NCBI GenBank assembly: GCA_033807775.1
Contig: CM066319.1
Span: 162,192,983-162,256,982 of the forward strand
DNA from: Saussurea involucrata
Lineage: Eukaryota; Streptophyta; Magnoliopsida; Asterales; Asteraceae
DNA length: 64,000 bases
Direction of reading: 5' to 3'
The position numbers were made by a program, and so were the translations under genes. Under the pieces are notes generated by a model that saw only the letters and a program-made list of their open reading frames with translations, ran no database searches and was not told where the DNA came from. This document shows, piece after piece, positions 1-11,076 of the stretch. Position 1 is the stretch's first letter. The number at the start of each line of letters is the position of its first letter.

Positions 1-1906
1 TTAAAAAGCTTTCTATGGAGTTTTAGTTGGGTTTTTGGTAAATTTTGATGATGATGAGAATCTGAGTTTTTGGGTATGTTAAGATGAAGCTATTAAACAT
101 ATCTGCAAGTTTGCATAAACAAACATAGTTTAAAAGTATAAAAAAATCTGGGTTAAGGATGAACAGAGAGGACTGAGACTTGGATGAACATCATCGAAGT
201 CGCAACCTTGAGTTGCGACATTCATGATTGTCGCAATAGACTGTTTCGACTTGGATTTGGAGTCGCAACAGTTGGTTGCGATTTGGAGTGGAATCGCAGT
301 GGTGAGTTGCGACTTGGCACTGTAGTCGCAACAGTTGATTGCGACTTGGGTCGAAATCGCAATGGTGAGTTGCGACTTAGGTTGGAATCGCAACAGTTGG
401 TTGCGACTTGGAATTGGAATCGCAATAGGCGGTTGCGACTTCAGTTCATTGCGACTTGAGATGTAATTTTAAGAGGTTAAGGATTTTTAACTGTGAAGGG
501 TTCTGTTTTATAAATTAATATCAGTATATGTAAATTGGATATTACAGTAAATTGTGGTAGTAAAGAAAGGAGTCCCTACAAGTTTAAAAAGGATTAAAAG
601 AAGTGTGATTTCATATCAGGTGAGTTTATTCGACTCTCTTTAAAATTCAGTAATTAATATTGAAATAGATGTTTTATATGTATGCATGGATATGTTTTAT
701 GAACTAGTACTTATTATTATTCTTGTATGCTAAGCTTGATTATCTACTATATGCAATTTGCTATAGGGTTATGAACTCTAAATATGATTTGAAACTTCTT
801 TGAGATAAATTATAAAGATCTATCTATGAGTCCAATAATGTAGATTAACAACCGAGATATTAACTTCCGTGCTAAGTTGCAAAGAGGGGATAGTTAAGAG
901 ATTGAGATGAGGAGCTAATAATATTCTTTATTTTATATAAATAGAATATGTTCGGAGAAATGATATATTGTATGTCGGACGCATATAGTAGTATCGATTA
1001 TTACATATATATATATTATGTACTATGTGCTTTTGCTAAAAATAGGCATCCGGTCACCGAGGGCACTTGGGTACGGTATAATGGGAACCGACTACTCGCC
1101 ATAGACCAAAGGGATGTAATTTTTAGTAATTGGGTGTACCTTGAATCATTGGGGGTCCCGGTTGAGCATCACGACATTATAATCTCATTGGGACCATTGA
1201 TTCTGAGGTGGAATGTGGAATAGGCAGATTTTGATTTGTAATTCCCATTTCGATTAGGGAAGATCGGAGATTTCCCAGTGATGAGAGGAAGATTAGAGAT
1301 ATGCATAAAGTAATTTGTAATCTCTACTTCCTGATTAAGAAATAGGCAGGTTTTGACTTGTAATTTCTTGTGTGTGAATATTGACTATGAATCTGGGATG
1401 ATCATAGTTAACTCTTAAATTGTTGTTACGATTAGATGAGTTAGTCGTAGGAATGGGAGTGGGGCAGATTCCCCGATTTGGAAAGGAGTTGTCGTACGGT
1501 AAGATGGGTGAGAACAGGTTTGAGTTATCTGTTCATATTTTATTTATTAAATTTTATTTTGATTTGAGTATTCTCACTAGGCGAAAGCCTAATGTTTCAA
1601 GTTGAATCTTCTTACCAGGTACAAGCTCCGGGAAGTAGCGGGAATGAGAGAAGAGAACTTTTGGAAAGATTCAGACTTAGAGATACCGGAGGATCTAGTT
1701 ATTCTTTGATGCTTTTGGGACGGTTGTTTAGAAAACTGGATTAATCTGATTGTTATGTTATGATTAGATTAATAAGTTATTTAAGTAATGTCGTTTGTAT
1801 ATAGAAACCTTACATTTGATCCTCAGGTTATATAAGTTTGAAAGTTTTTGATCATAACTTGTGGTAATTTTAAGGTTTAAATTGACTCTGTTTTTAGGGT
1901 GTTTCA
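1..1906 (+). repeat. 5' LTR of element A (partial)
   Basis: Matches 7353-9258 across its whole length with six substitutions. It ends in the canonical CA at 1905-1906, three bases before the primer-binding site. It holds a minisatellite of TTGCGAC/GTCGCAA words (about 200-455), a donor-like CAG|GTGAGTTT at 618-625, a small stem-loop TAGGC-gaaa-GCCTA at 1578-1591 and an acceptor-like CAG|GT at 1616-1620. The short ORFs inside it are repeat translations or spurious and are not called as genes. Confidence 0.95.
200..455 (+). repeat. LTR minisatellite of TTGCGAC/GTCGCAA words (element A, 5' copy)
   Basis: About eight units of roughly 32 bases in which ttgcgactt and (g/a)atcgcaa or gtcgcaa alternate. 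Adjacent words are inverted repeats of one another, so the array can fold into a ladder of short hairpins. The same array recurs at 7552-7807 in the 3' LTR. A related array with the same words occurs in the LTRs of element C. Confidence 0.9.
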
Positions 1907-1909
1907 ATA

Positions 1910-1921
1910 TGGTATCAGAGC
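1910..1921 (+). other. Primer-binding site of element A (initiator-Met tRNA type)
   Basis: tggtatcagagc lies three bases after the 5' LTR. It is the usual plant primer-binding site, complementary to the 3' end of initiator methionine tRNA. All five LTR elements with a visible internal region here use the same site. Confidence 0.92.
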
Positions 1922-2257
1922 TTTAGTTTAAGCGAACTAGGTATGATCTTGAGATACCTAGACTTAAGCTGTGATGAATTAAGTTATGATCCGCGAGATA
2001 TGGGTAGAAGTACTAAGATGGGGTAGTCTTAGAGTCGACAGAAATACGCAAAATTGGTACTGTAACAATGGTAATGAGAATTCTCATGTGTGATATGTTC
2101 GCAATTTCAATTAGCTACTGTTATTATGAATATATTATTACACAAGCATACTTGTTTCTAAATTGTTATAGGGACTGATTAGCGGTAAAGTATGTATTGT
2201 ATGTCTAGTTGTATAAACCATTAACTGATGAGTATTCTTTTGTGCTCAATCAGAACA

Positions 2258-5200
2258 ATGGTGAATACACCCCCGAGGTCTCCAAATTCTTCGATGAATA
2301 GGAATTGGTTAGACGAAGCTGGAGAGAGACAAACTGGATTAGGCGGAGTTCCTGATACGCCAACAGATTTTCTTTCCTTAGGAGGAATGCGAAGTCGAGT
2401 ACATCCAGGAGGTACCAGTAATGTTGATCAAACGTCGTCAGATTCAGGTATGGAAGGACGAATAATGGATAATGTGACCCGATTGATGAATGCTTCAATG
2501 GAAAGGCAAGCAGAGATGATGAATACTGTGATGGGAAGACATACAGAGATGTTTACAAAGATGTTTAATGATCGCAATGTGGAACCAAGACGAACAGTGG
2601 TTGATACTAGTGTGATAAATCCGACTGTAAATCCAGGAGCAGAGACAGAAAGGAGGGTTGAAAGAAATTGTTCCTACAAAACGTTTCTAAGTTGTAGACC
2701 GCCAGAATTCAAGGGGGACGAAAATCCAGTGACTTGTATGAACTGGATAAGAGAGATCGAGCAAGCTTTTCGAGCTTGTGAATGTAATGATGAAAGATCC
2801 AAGGTTAGATTTGGGTCGCAAATGTTGCGTGGAAAGGCGTTGCAGTGGTGGAATGTGTTGTCATCAACTGTGACGGAAGCAGCTCTAAACTCAGTCACTT
2901 GGAATCAGTTTAAAGCAAAGATTTTAGAAGAATATTGTAATGAACACGAGATGGACCGAATTGAAGAAGGGTTCCGAAATATCAAGAAGGGTAATATGAC
3001 GGTGAGGAAATATACCGAGGTCTTTATGGAAAAGCTGAATCTTGTGGGGCACGTGGCTCCAACGGAGAAAGATAAGATTAAATATTACCTGAAAGGTCTA
3101 CCGACAGATATGATGACAAGAGTTCGCAGTTCGAAATCTGCCACTTTGAGGGAGACGATTGAAGAAACAAAGGTGATAGAAGAAATGTATGTGAAAGACA
3201 AGGAGGAGAAAGCGCAAGTTGGAGAAAAGAGAAAGTGGGAGGGTCGTTCAGAACCTTCTCAGAAATTAAGGTTATTCGGAAAGAACATTCGTAATGATTC
3301 CCGTAGGGAACTGAGTTGGTGTTCAAAATGCAAAAGTAAACATTTTGGCCAATGCCGTGTGGCCGGAAATCAATGTTTCAAGTGTGGGAAGATGGGACAT
3401 ATGGCGTCAAATTGTACAGTGCCTGGGTCGGTTTGTTTTGAATGCCAGCAACCGGGTCATTTTCGGAAAGATTGTCCGAAGTTGAAGAAAGGAGGAGATC
3501 AGGGAAGAAAGTTAGTTATTCCCAAACCAACCGGTCGTGCATTCCAAATGACTGCTGATGAAGCGAAAGGGTCAAAAGACGTGGTCTCGGGTACATTTCT
3601 TATAAACTCTATTCCTGCACGTGTGTTGTTTGATAGTGGCGCAAATTATTCTTTTGTATCCAAGTTGTTCCAAAATAAGTTAGCTATGCCTGTTACTACT
3701 CTAGGAGATGCTTTAGTAGTCGAAATAGCTAATGGAGTTCAGTCTTTGGTTAAGGAAAGCCTGAACGATTGTAAGGTTATGATAGAGGGAACGGAATTTC
3801 CAATTAACTTGTTGCTAATGGAAATTGGGAGTTTTGATATCGTAGTAGGGATGGACTGGTTGAGCAACAACCAAGCAGAAATTATGTGCGCAAAGAAGCT
3901 GATCCGAATTCCAATGGGCGATAAAGACGATGTATTCGTATTTGGAGAGAAACAGGAAGGAGATGTTCCTTTGATTTCGGTAATGAAGGCGCGTAAATGT
4001 TTATCGAAAGGGTGTTGGTCTTATTTAGCCTATGTTATTGATACAAAGTTAGAAAAGAAAAATGTTCAAGATATCAATGTGGTGCGTGAGTTTCCGGATG
4101 TATTCCCGGATGATCTTCCATGTTTACCAGTTGAAAGACAGGTGGAGTTTCGTATCGACATTATTCCTGGATCGGCACCGATTGCACGAGCACCTTATCG
4201 TTTAGCACCTGCTGAGATGAAAGAGATGATGACTCAGCTTCAGGAGTTATTAGATAAGGGTTTCGTAAGACCGAGTTCCTCACCTTGGGGAGCTCCAGTT
4301 TTATTTGTTAAGAAGAAGGATGGCACCATGAGAATGTGTATTGATTACCGAGAGTTGAATAAGGTAACCATTAAGAACAAGTATCCGCTTCTGAGGATTG
4401 ATGATTTATTTGATCAACTCCAAGGTGCGGGATGCTTTTCAAAGATAGATTTAAGATCAGGATACCATCAGGTACGAGTAAGAGATGAAGATGTTTCGAA
4501 AACAGCATTTAGAACAAGATATGGGCATTATGAGTTCCTTGTAATGCCATTTGGGTTGACAAATGCTCCTGCGGTATTCATGGATTTGATGAACAGAGTG
4601 TGTCGACCATTTTTGGATAAGTTCGTCATTGTGTTTATTGATGACATACTTATCTATTCAAAGACTGAAGAAGATCATGAGCAACATCTTCGTGAAGTCT
4701 TAGAAGTTTTAAGAAATGAGAAGTTATACGCAAAGTTTTCGAAGTGTGAATTTTGGTTAAAGGAGGTGCAGTTCCTAGGTCATGTAATTACTTCTGAAGG
4801 AGTTAAAGTAGATCCTTCAAAGATTGAAGCGATGACGAATTGGGAGACACCTAGAAGTGCATCTGAGATAAGGAGTTTCTTGGGTTTAGCAGGTTACTAT
4901 AGAAGGTTCATAAAGGATTTTTCGAAGATTGCGTCTGCTTTGACTTTATTAACTAGAAAGAATGAGAAGTTTGTTTGGACGGAGAAACAGGAAACAGCTT
5001 TCAGAACTTTACGTCGAAAATTGTGTGAAGCACCTATTCTTGCCCTACCAGAGGGAACAGAAGATTTTGTTGTTTATAGCGATGCTTCAAAGATGGGTTT
5101 AGGATGTGTACTAATGCAGAGGGGCAAAGTGATTGCCTATGCCTCAAGACAGCTTAAGGAGCATGAAAAGAATTATCCTACCCATGATTTAGAGTTAGCA

Positions 5201-6043
5201 GCGGTGGTGTTCGCTTTGAAGCTGTGGCGACACTATTTGTATGGAACAAAGTGTACTCTTTATACTGATCACAAGAGTTTGCAACATGTTTTTGATCAGA
5301 AGGAGTTAAACATGAGGCAGCGAAGATGGTTAGAATTACTTAAGGATTATGATTGCGAATTGCATTACCATCCTGGCAAAGCAAATGTCGTAGCTGATGC
5401 CTTAAGTAGAAAAGAATATGGTGGGTGTTTGAAATCGATAAATGCTAGAATTGATGTAACATCAAGTTTGATGGAAAAGATAAAAGAAGCGCAAGCGGAG
5501 GCCTTGCGAGAGGAAAACTTGAAAGAAGAAGTGATGGGTAAGCAACATCTGCAGTTGACTGAAGATGGTCGTGGGATTAAGTCATTTCAAGGAAGAGTTT
5601 GGGTGCCTAAAATTGGAGGAAATCGAGAGTTGATTCTCGAAGACGCTCATAGATCTAAGTATTCCATTCACCCTGGGAGTACAAAGATGTATCGAGATCT
5701 GAAATTGCATTATTGGTGGCCGGCGATGAAAGTAGACGTGGCTCGAAAAGTAGAAATGTGTACAAGGTGTTCGTTGGTGAAAGCTGAACATCAGAAACCT
5801 TACGGAAGTTTCCAATCCTTGGAAATTCCGGAATGGAAGTGGGAGAAGATTACCATGGACTTTGTGACGAAGTTACCAAAGACGCAAAAAGGTAACGACA
5901 CAATATGGGTAATCGTGGATAGATTAACTAAGAGTGCTCATTTTCTAGCAATGAAAGAGGCATCACCAATTGAGAATTTGGCAAAGTTGTATATTGACGA
6001 AGTGGTGTCAAGGCATGGTATACCGGTGTCGAACTGTCGATAG
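2258..6043 (+). CDS. Gag-Pol polyprotein of element A, N-terminal part (ends in a frameshift in integrase)
   Basis: The open frame runs from 2228, but I prefer the ATG at 2258 (aacaatgg, good context), which precedes the conserved gag region. Domains by residue of the longer frame: capsid-type gag about 145-330 (YKTFLSCRPPEFKGDENP); two CCHC knuckles about 381-415 (CFKCGKMGHMASNC, CFECQQPGHFRKDC); aspartic protease near 465 (LFDSGANYSFVS); reverse transcriptase about 640-830 with FIDDILIYS near 803; RNase H near 950 (YSDASKMGLGCV); integrase zinc-binding HHCC about 1145-1185; first catalytic Asp near 1210 (TMDFVTKLP). The frame ends prematurely just before the second catalytic Asp. The break is an 8-base insertion made of a repeated tgtcga around 6030-6043. 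Integrase therefore cannot be made in one frame from this copy. Confidence 0.93.
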   Translation: MVNTPPRSPNSSMNRNWLDEAGERQTGLGGVPDTPTDFLSLGGMRSRVHPGGTSNVDQTSSDSGMEGRIMDNVTRLMNASMERQAEMMNTVMGRHTEMFTKMFNDRNVEPRRTVVDTSVINPTVNPGAETERRVERNCSYKTFLSCRPPEFKGDENPVTCMNWIREIEQAFRACECNDERSKVRFGSQMLRGKALQWWNVLSSTVTEAALNSVTWNQFKAKILEEYCNEHEMDRIEEGFRNIKKGNMTVRKYTEVFMEKLNLVGHVAPTEKDKIKYYLKGLPTDMMTRVRSSKSATLRETIEETKVIEEMYVKDKEEKAQVGEKRKWEGRSEPSQKLRLFGKNIRNDSRRELSWCSKCKSKHFGQCRVAGNQCFKCGKMGHMASNCTVPGSVCFECQQPGHFRKDCPKLKKGGDQGRKLVIPKPTGRAFQMTADEAKGSKDVVSGTFLINSIPARVLFDSGANYSFVSKLFQNKLAMPVTTLGDALVVEIANGVQSLVKESLNDCKVMIEGTEFPINLLLMEIGSFDIVVGMDWLSNNQAEIMCAKKLIRIPMGDKDDVFVFGEKQEGDVPLISVMKARKCLSKGCWSYLAYVIDTKLEKKNVQDINVVREFPDVFPDDLPCLPVERQVEFRIDIIPGSAPIARAPYRLAPAEMKEMMTQLQELLDKGFVRPSSSPWGAPVLFVKKKDGTMRMCIDYRELNKVTIKNKYPLLRIDDLFDQLQGAGCFSKIDLRSGYHQVRVRDEDVSKTAFRTRYGHYEFLVMPFGLTNAPAVFMDLMNRVCRPFLDKFVIVFIDDILIYSKTEEDHEQHLREVLEVLRNEKLYAKFSKCEFWLKEVQFLGHVITSEGVKVDPSKIEAMTNWETPRSASEIRSFLGLAGYYRRFIKDFSKIASALTLLTRKNEKFVWTEKQETAFRTLRRKLCEAPILALPEGTEDFVVYSDASKMGLGCVLMQRGKVIAYASRQLKEHEKNYPTHDLELAAVVFALKLWRHYLYGTKCTLYTDHKSLQHVFDQKELNMRQRRWLELLKDYDCELHYHPGKANVVADALSRKEYGGCLKSINARIDVTSSLMEKIKEAQAEALREENLKEEVMGKQHLQLTEDGRGIKSFQGRVWVPKIGGNRELILEDAHRSKYSIHPGSTKMYRDLKLHYWWPAMKVDVARKVEMCTRCSLVKAEHQKPYGSFQSLEIPEWKWEKITMDFVTKLPKTQKGNDTIWVIVDRLTKSAHFLAMKEASPIENLAKLYIDEVVSRHGIPVSNCR

Positions 6044-6906
6044 TGTCAGATCGTGATAGTCGGTTTACTTCTAGATTTTGGCGATCACTGCAAGAGGAAT
6101 TAGGTACTAAAGTTAATTTGAGTACTGCTTTTCATCCACAGACCGATGGGCAGAGTGAACGGACCATTCAAACTTTGGAAGACATGCTCAGATGTTGTGT
6201 GTTAGATTTTGGTGGTAACTGGGATACACATCTACCATTAGTAGAATTTGCATATAACAATAGTTATCATTCGAGTATCGGGAGAGCACCCTTCGAAGCA
6301 TTGTATGGTCGAAAGTGTAGAACTCCGGTATGTTGGTTAGAAGTCGGAGAGAAACAGTTTGCTGGTCCAGAGTTGGTACAGCAAACAACGGATAAGGTAA
6401 AAGAAATTCGGCAGCATATGAAAGCAGCCCAAGATAGACAGAAAAGTTATGCTGACCCGAAGCGGAGACCAAAGGAATTTCAAGTTGGGGAGCGTGTGAT
6501 GCTTAAAGTATCCCCATGGAAAGGTGTAATAAGGTTTGGAAAACGTAGGAAGTTGAGTTCTCGTTTTCTAGGACCTTTCACCATTATTGAGAAAATTGGG
6601 TTACAAGCCTACAAGTTAGATCTTCCACCAGAATTGGAAGGGGTTCATAATACTTTCCACGTATGTTATCTTCGGAAGTGTTTGGCCGAAGAGGAAAATG
6701 TAATTCCACTCGCTGATGTAAGAATAGATGAACAGAGCCGCTGTGTAGAAGAACCCGAGGCAATTTTGGAAAGATCAGTTAGGAAGCTACGTAGTGGTAA
6801 AGAGGTAGCTATGTTGAAAGTACAATGGAAGCACCATAGAGGTACTAATATAACTTTAGAGTCGGAAGAGAGTATGAGGGATAAGTACCCTCATTTGTTT
6901 ACCTGA
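6043..6906 (+). pseudogene. Pol of element A, C-terminal part: integrase core end, GPF region, chromodomain
   Basis: Out-of-frame continuation of the polyprotein after the 8-base insertion. It opens with the second integrase catalytic Asp (SDRDSRFTSRFW) and contains the catalytic Glu in GQSERTIQTLEDML at about residue 38. Around residue 176 it has LGPFTIIEKIG, the GPF-type C-terminal region of gypsy integrases. Residues about 225-287 form a chromodomain ending KVQWKHHRG...YPHLFT, the part that in chromoviruses is thought to guide integration to heterochromatin. The ATG at 6043 is incidental; nothing suggests separate initiation. Confidence 0.9.
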
Positions 6907-6930
6907 CTTTGATTTCGGGGACGAAATCAT

Positions 6931-6948
6931 TTTCAAGTTGGGGAGTAT
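6931..6948 (+). other. Polypurine tract of element A
   Basis: Purine-rich run (gttggggagtat) directly before the TG of the 3' LTR, preceded by ggggacgaaat. This is the standard second-strand priming site. Confidence 0.8.
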
Positions 6949-9258
6949 TGTAACATCCCGAGTTTTCGTTGTATTATTTTGTGAATTACAAATTAACTTG
7001 GGGTTAAGTTTATAATTGTTTAAAAGTGTTGGTTGAAGTAGATTTTCAATTTGAGGGTTGGTTGTGTAATTCCTTAGAAGTTAGAGGTTTAATTGGTAAT
7101 TATCCTATGACTCATGTGTTTAAGGAGGAGGTGTCATTAATCTAGTAAAGATAGACTAATTGGGGAGTGTGAATTAGTGTATGTGTGGGTGTATTACGGT
7201 TTGGAGGAAAAGAAAAGAAAGCCGTGAGATAGAGAGATAGGGAGATCGAGAAAAGAGAAAGGGAAGAAGAATAACTGCAAACATCTGATTTTTAGTGTTT
7301 AATCTTGAAGAATCAAAAGGTAATCATCTCATTTAAATTCTTCATCTTTTAGTTAAAAAGCTTTCTATGGAGTTTTAGTTGGGTTTTTGGTAAATTTTGA
7401 TGATGATGAGAATCTGAGTTTTTGGGTATGTTAAGATGAAGCTATTAAACATATCTGCAAGTTTGCATAAACAAACATAGTTTAAAAGTATAAAAAAATC
7501 TGGGTTAAGGATGAACAGAGAGGACTGAGACTTGGATGAACATCATCGAAGTCGCAACCTTGAGTTGCGACATTCATGATTGTCGCAATAGACTGTTTCG
7601 ACTTGGATTTGGAGTCGCAACAGTTGGTTGCGATTTGGAGTGGAATCGCAGTGGTGAGTTGCGACTTGGCACTGTAGTCGCAACAGTTGATTGCGACTTG
7701 GGTCGAAATCGCAATGGTGAGTTGCGACTTAGGTTGGAATCGCAACAGTTGGTTGCGACTTGGAATTGGAATCGCAATAGGCGGTTGCGACTTCAGTTCA
7801 TTGCGACTTGAGATGTAATTTTAAGAGGTTAAGGATTTTTAGCTGTGAAGGGTTCTGTTTTATAAATTAATATCAGTATATGTAAATTGGATATTACAGT
7901 AAACTGTGGTAGTAAAGAAAGGAGTCCCTACAAGTTTAAAAAGGATTAAAAGAAGTGTGATTTCATATCAGGTGAGTTTATTCGACTCTCTTTAAAATTC
8001 AGTAATTAATATTGAAATAGATGTTTTATATGTATGCATGGATATGTTTTATGAACTAGTACTTATTATTATTCTTGTATGCTAAGCTTGATTATCTACT
8101 ATATGCAATTTGCTATAGGGTTATGAACTCTAAATATGATTTGAAACTTCTTTGAGATAAATTATAAAGATCTATCTATGAGTCCAATAATGTAGATTAA
8201 CAACCGAGATATTAACTTCCGTGCTAAGTTGCAAAGAGGGGATAGTTAAGAGATTGAGATGAGGAGATAATAATATTCTTTATTTTATATAAATAGAATA
8301 TGTTCGGAGAAATGATATATTGTATGTCGGACGCATATAGTAGTATCGATTATTACATATATATATATTATGTACTATGTGCTTTTGCTAAAAATAGGCA
8401 TCCGGTCACCGAGGGCACTTGGGTACGGTATAATGGGAACCGACTACTCGCCATAGACCAAAGGGATGTAATTTTTAGTAATTGGGTGTACCTTGAATCA
8501 TTGGGGGTCCCGGTTGAGCATCGCGACATTATAATCTCATTGGGACCATTGATTCTGAGGTGGAATGTGGAATAGGCAGATTTTGATTTGTAATTCCCAT
8601 TTCGATTAGGGAAGATCGGAGATTTCCCAGTGATGAGAGGAAGATTAGAGATAGGCATAAAGTAATTTGTAATCTCTACTTCCTGATTAAGAAATAGGCA
8701 GGTTTTGACTTGTAATTTCTTGTGTGTGAATATTGACTATGAATCTGGGATGATCATAGTTAACTCTTAAATTGTTGTTACGATTAGATGAGTTAGTCGT
8801 AGGAATGGGAGTGGGGCAGATTCCCCGATTTGGAAAGGAGTTGTCGTACGGTAAGATGGGTGAGAACAGGTTTGAGTTATCTGTTCATATTTTATTTATT
8901 AAATTTTATTTTGATTTGAGTATTCTCACTAGGCGAAAGCCTAATGTTTCAAGTTGAATCTTCTTACCAGGTACAAGCTCCGGGAAGTAGCGGGAATGAG
9001 AGAAGAGAACTTTTGGAAAGATTCAGACTTAGAGATACCGGAGGATCTAGTTATTCTTTGATGCTTTTGGGACGGTTGTTTAGAAAACTGGATTAATCTG
9101 ATTGTTATGTTATGATTAGATTAATAAGTTATTTAAGTAATGTCGTTTGTATATAGAAACCTTACATTTGATCCTCAGGTTATATAAGTTTGAAAGTTTT
9201 TGATCATAACTTGTGGTAATTTTAAGGTTTAAATTGACTCTGTTCTTAGGGTGTTTCA
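6949..9258 (+). repeat. 3' LTR of element A (2310 bp, complete)
   Basis: Starts tgtaacatccc and ends gggtgtttca (TG...CA). The only differences I see from the 5' copy are six substitutions, near window positions 490, 552, 922, 1170, 1299 and 1893 of the 5' copy. It includes the TTGCGAC minisatellite (7552-7807), the stem-loop at 8930-8943 and the acceptor-like CAG|GT at 8968-8972. Confidence 0.95.
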
Positions 9259-9399
9259 TAACCTTTTCCTATCAGTTAACCATGCTAAATTTAAATGTAT
9301 GTGTCAGTCGATTCTCATTTAACCAATACAAGACTAAAAAGCGGAGAATAGAGTGAAACAAGAAGTGGAATTAAGGGTTCAAGTTCTCGTTTCGAAATT

Positions 9400-9436
9400 G
9401 AAATACATCCCGCTGCATTGCGCGGGTAGACTGCTA

Positions 9437-9437
<1 letters not shown>
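9400..9437 (+). mobile_element. Helitron 3' terminus
   Basis: A GC-rich hairpin (cccgc-loop-gcggg at 9411-9427) is followed after about six bases by CTAG at 9434-9437 and then T. This is the terminal structure of plant Helitrons (hairpin plus CTRR, insertion before T). The upstream text (caagttctcgtttcgaaattgaaatacat) is shared in degenerate form with the minus-strand termini at 49459 and 52427. The rest of this Helitron is not delimited; element A lies immediately to its left. Confidence 0.75.

Positions 9438-9494
<57 letters not shown>
9438..9494. repeat. (AT)n microsatellite
   Basis: Almost pure alternating AT directly behind the Helitron terminus. Other AT/TG-type tracts lie at about 54018-54053, 56645-56727, 57919-57947 and 58905-58935; several also adjoin Helitron ends or the repeated ~130-bp block. 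Confidence 0.95.
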
Positions 9495-9497
<3 letters not shown>

Positions 9498-10340
9498 TGT
9501 TGATCAAATGTCTTAAAAATAACCTTTTATGCATTAGGTACTTCTCTTTAAAGCATAAAATTTGAAAAACTCTTAAATACATTTGATAAAGCATAATGTA
9601 CAAGTCTCTTATGCAATAATTTTAAAATGGGCCAAGGTACACTCCAACCCGTGCTTTCTTACTTCTCCCTGAGTTCTCCCTTCTTTCTTTTATTTTAGAT
9701 TATCCACAACAACAATCTCAACCAATCTGATTGAGAGTAAGACAAAAGACTTTTTAAAAAAATAAATAGAAAAGAAAATTAACAAACCAATATCTTCTAA
9801 TCCGGCTAACTCAACGAACCAAGATTGAGCAAGATTTGATGTTTTATTTTTAAAAGAAATTGACACATGTCAAGTTATTATTGGTTGGTTTTAGATTTTT
9901 AGGATACAACTTATCTAATTAAAAATCAGACTTTTACAAATAAATTAAAAAATAAAAAACATACCAAAATTCATGGTTTTCAATTCCCTACAAATAGAGA
10001 CCAATATTGACATATTTTCACCACACCAATTTTTCTCTTCATTTCAATCCTCTTGTTATCTTGCTACTTTCTTTCAATTATCTGCTATGGATCCAAACTT
10101 CCCAAATCTTCTTTCGAATTCTCAACATCCTGATAGCTCTCAATATCACCCAAACACACAGTATGAAAACTCTGATTTTTTATAATTCCAGATATGGTAT
10201 GTTTTTTTATAATTATAATTATGTTTCAAAATATGTAATTGTTCGTTCGTTTAATCTATATTTTATACTTATAATTATAAAAAATAATTATATGTATAAA
10301 AATAAAATATATAATTTTTGTAAAATAATATTGTAGATTA
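9495..10340 (+). pseudogene. Intergenic DNA with remnant of a PIF/Harbinger-associated ORF1 5' end
   Basis: AT-rich non-coding DNA. At 10087-10185 an ATG opens MDPNFPNLLSNSQHPDSSQY..., 32 codons of the type that start the Myb/trihelix-like accessory protein of plant PIF/Harbinger elements (often annotated glutathione S-transferase T3-like). It is preceded by a 5'-UTR-like stretch after ccctacaaatagag (about 9986-10000) and stops at once. The assignment rests on family resemblance of the N-terminus only. Nothing else is recognisable. Confidence 0.4.
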
Positions 10341-10729
10341 GGCCATCCGTACCCGGTGCGGGATGGGCAGCGGGATGGCTTCGGGGTCATGCGGGGTGGG
10401 CTACGAGGCGAGCTGGATGAGCGGGAAGGGATGGAATCCGGGGATGGGATCCCGATCCATCCCGAAGGGTTTTTAAAAAAAAAAAATAATTAAATTTTTA
10501 AAAATAATGCCGTTCAACGGCTCTTTTACTAAAAAAAAAATTATTTTTCTCAATTTAATCCCACTATATATTTAACCCTCAACCTCTTATTTCTCACACC
10601 TCTCAACCTCTTATTTCTCACACCTCTCAACCTCTTATTTTTCACACCTCTCAAATTCTCTCAACCTCTTATTTCTCACACCTCTCAAACTCTCTCAAAC
10701 ACTCTTCCATTCTCTATATTTTAAACAAT

Positions 10730-10870
10730 ATGGATTCGTCACAACCCGGTTCACCAACCGCATCATCATCATCCGTAGACACCGACGAGTTGTTGAATCT
10801 ACAAAGGGAAATTTTTCAACATACTGCACAATCGCTGTATGGTAGCACCGCCTCATGCTCGGCAGCATAG
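10730..10870 (+). pseudogene. Harbinger transposase N-terminal fragment
   Basis: ATG at 10730 opens MDSSQPGSPTASSSSSVDTD followed by ELLNLQREIFQ, 46 codons to a TAG at 10868. A Ser-rich start followed by an acidic/helical stretch is typical of PIF-like transposase N-termini. It is interrupted by a deletion that joins it, out of frame, to the C-terminal piece starting about 10850. The family call depends on the neighbouring C-terminal fragment and the TIR/TSD evidence. Confidence 0.5.
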
Positions 10871-11022
10871 ACTGTACTCATCCGCACGTAAAGATGTTGA
10901 ACGATCTTTTGGCGTACTTAAACAACGTTGGCATATACTTCATAACCCGGCACGCGGATGGGAACCGGAAATATTGAGAAACATTATGTACGCTTGTGTC
11001 ATATTACACAATATGATTAAAT
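10840..11022 (+). pseudogene. Harbinger transposase C-terminal fragment (DDE nuclease end)
   Basis: The reading frame gives RKDVERSFGVLKQRWHILHN followed by PARGW...IMYACVILHNMI. ERxFGVLxxR and HNMI are hallmark C-terminal motifs of PIF/Harbinger DDE nucleases. The catalytic Asp residues are lost to the deletion. The frame runs into AT-rich DNA before the MULE insertion at 11077, so no functional transposase is encoded. Confidence 0.75.
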
Positions 11023-11076
11023 TTTTATTATTTATCTTATTTTTATTTATTAAAAAATACATAAATATTTTTATTT

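Larger units (their letters stand above)
1..9258 (+). mobile_element. Ty3/gypsy chromovirus (Tekay-like), element A, 5' end cut by window edge
   Basis: LTR retrotransposon in the order 5' LTR, primer-binding site, gag-protease-RT-RNase H-integrase-chromodomain, polypurine tract, 3' LTR. The 5' LTR lacks its first 404 bases, which lie left of the window. Base 1 aligns with 7353, and a constant offset of 7352 holds to the LTR ends, so no net indel separates the two LTRs. I count six substitutions in 1906 aligned bases, which indicates a recent insertion. The bases after the 3' LTR (9259-9263, taacc) are the expected right copy of the target-site duplication; the left copy is not visible. Integrase type and the C-terminal chromodomain place it in the chromoviruses; Tekay is the closest lineage I recognise. 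Confidence 0.93.
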
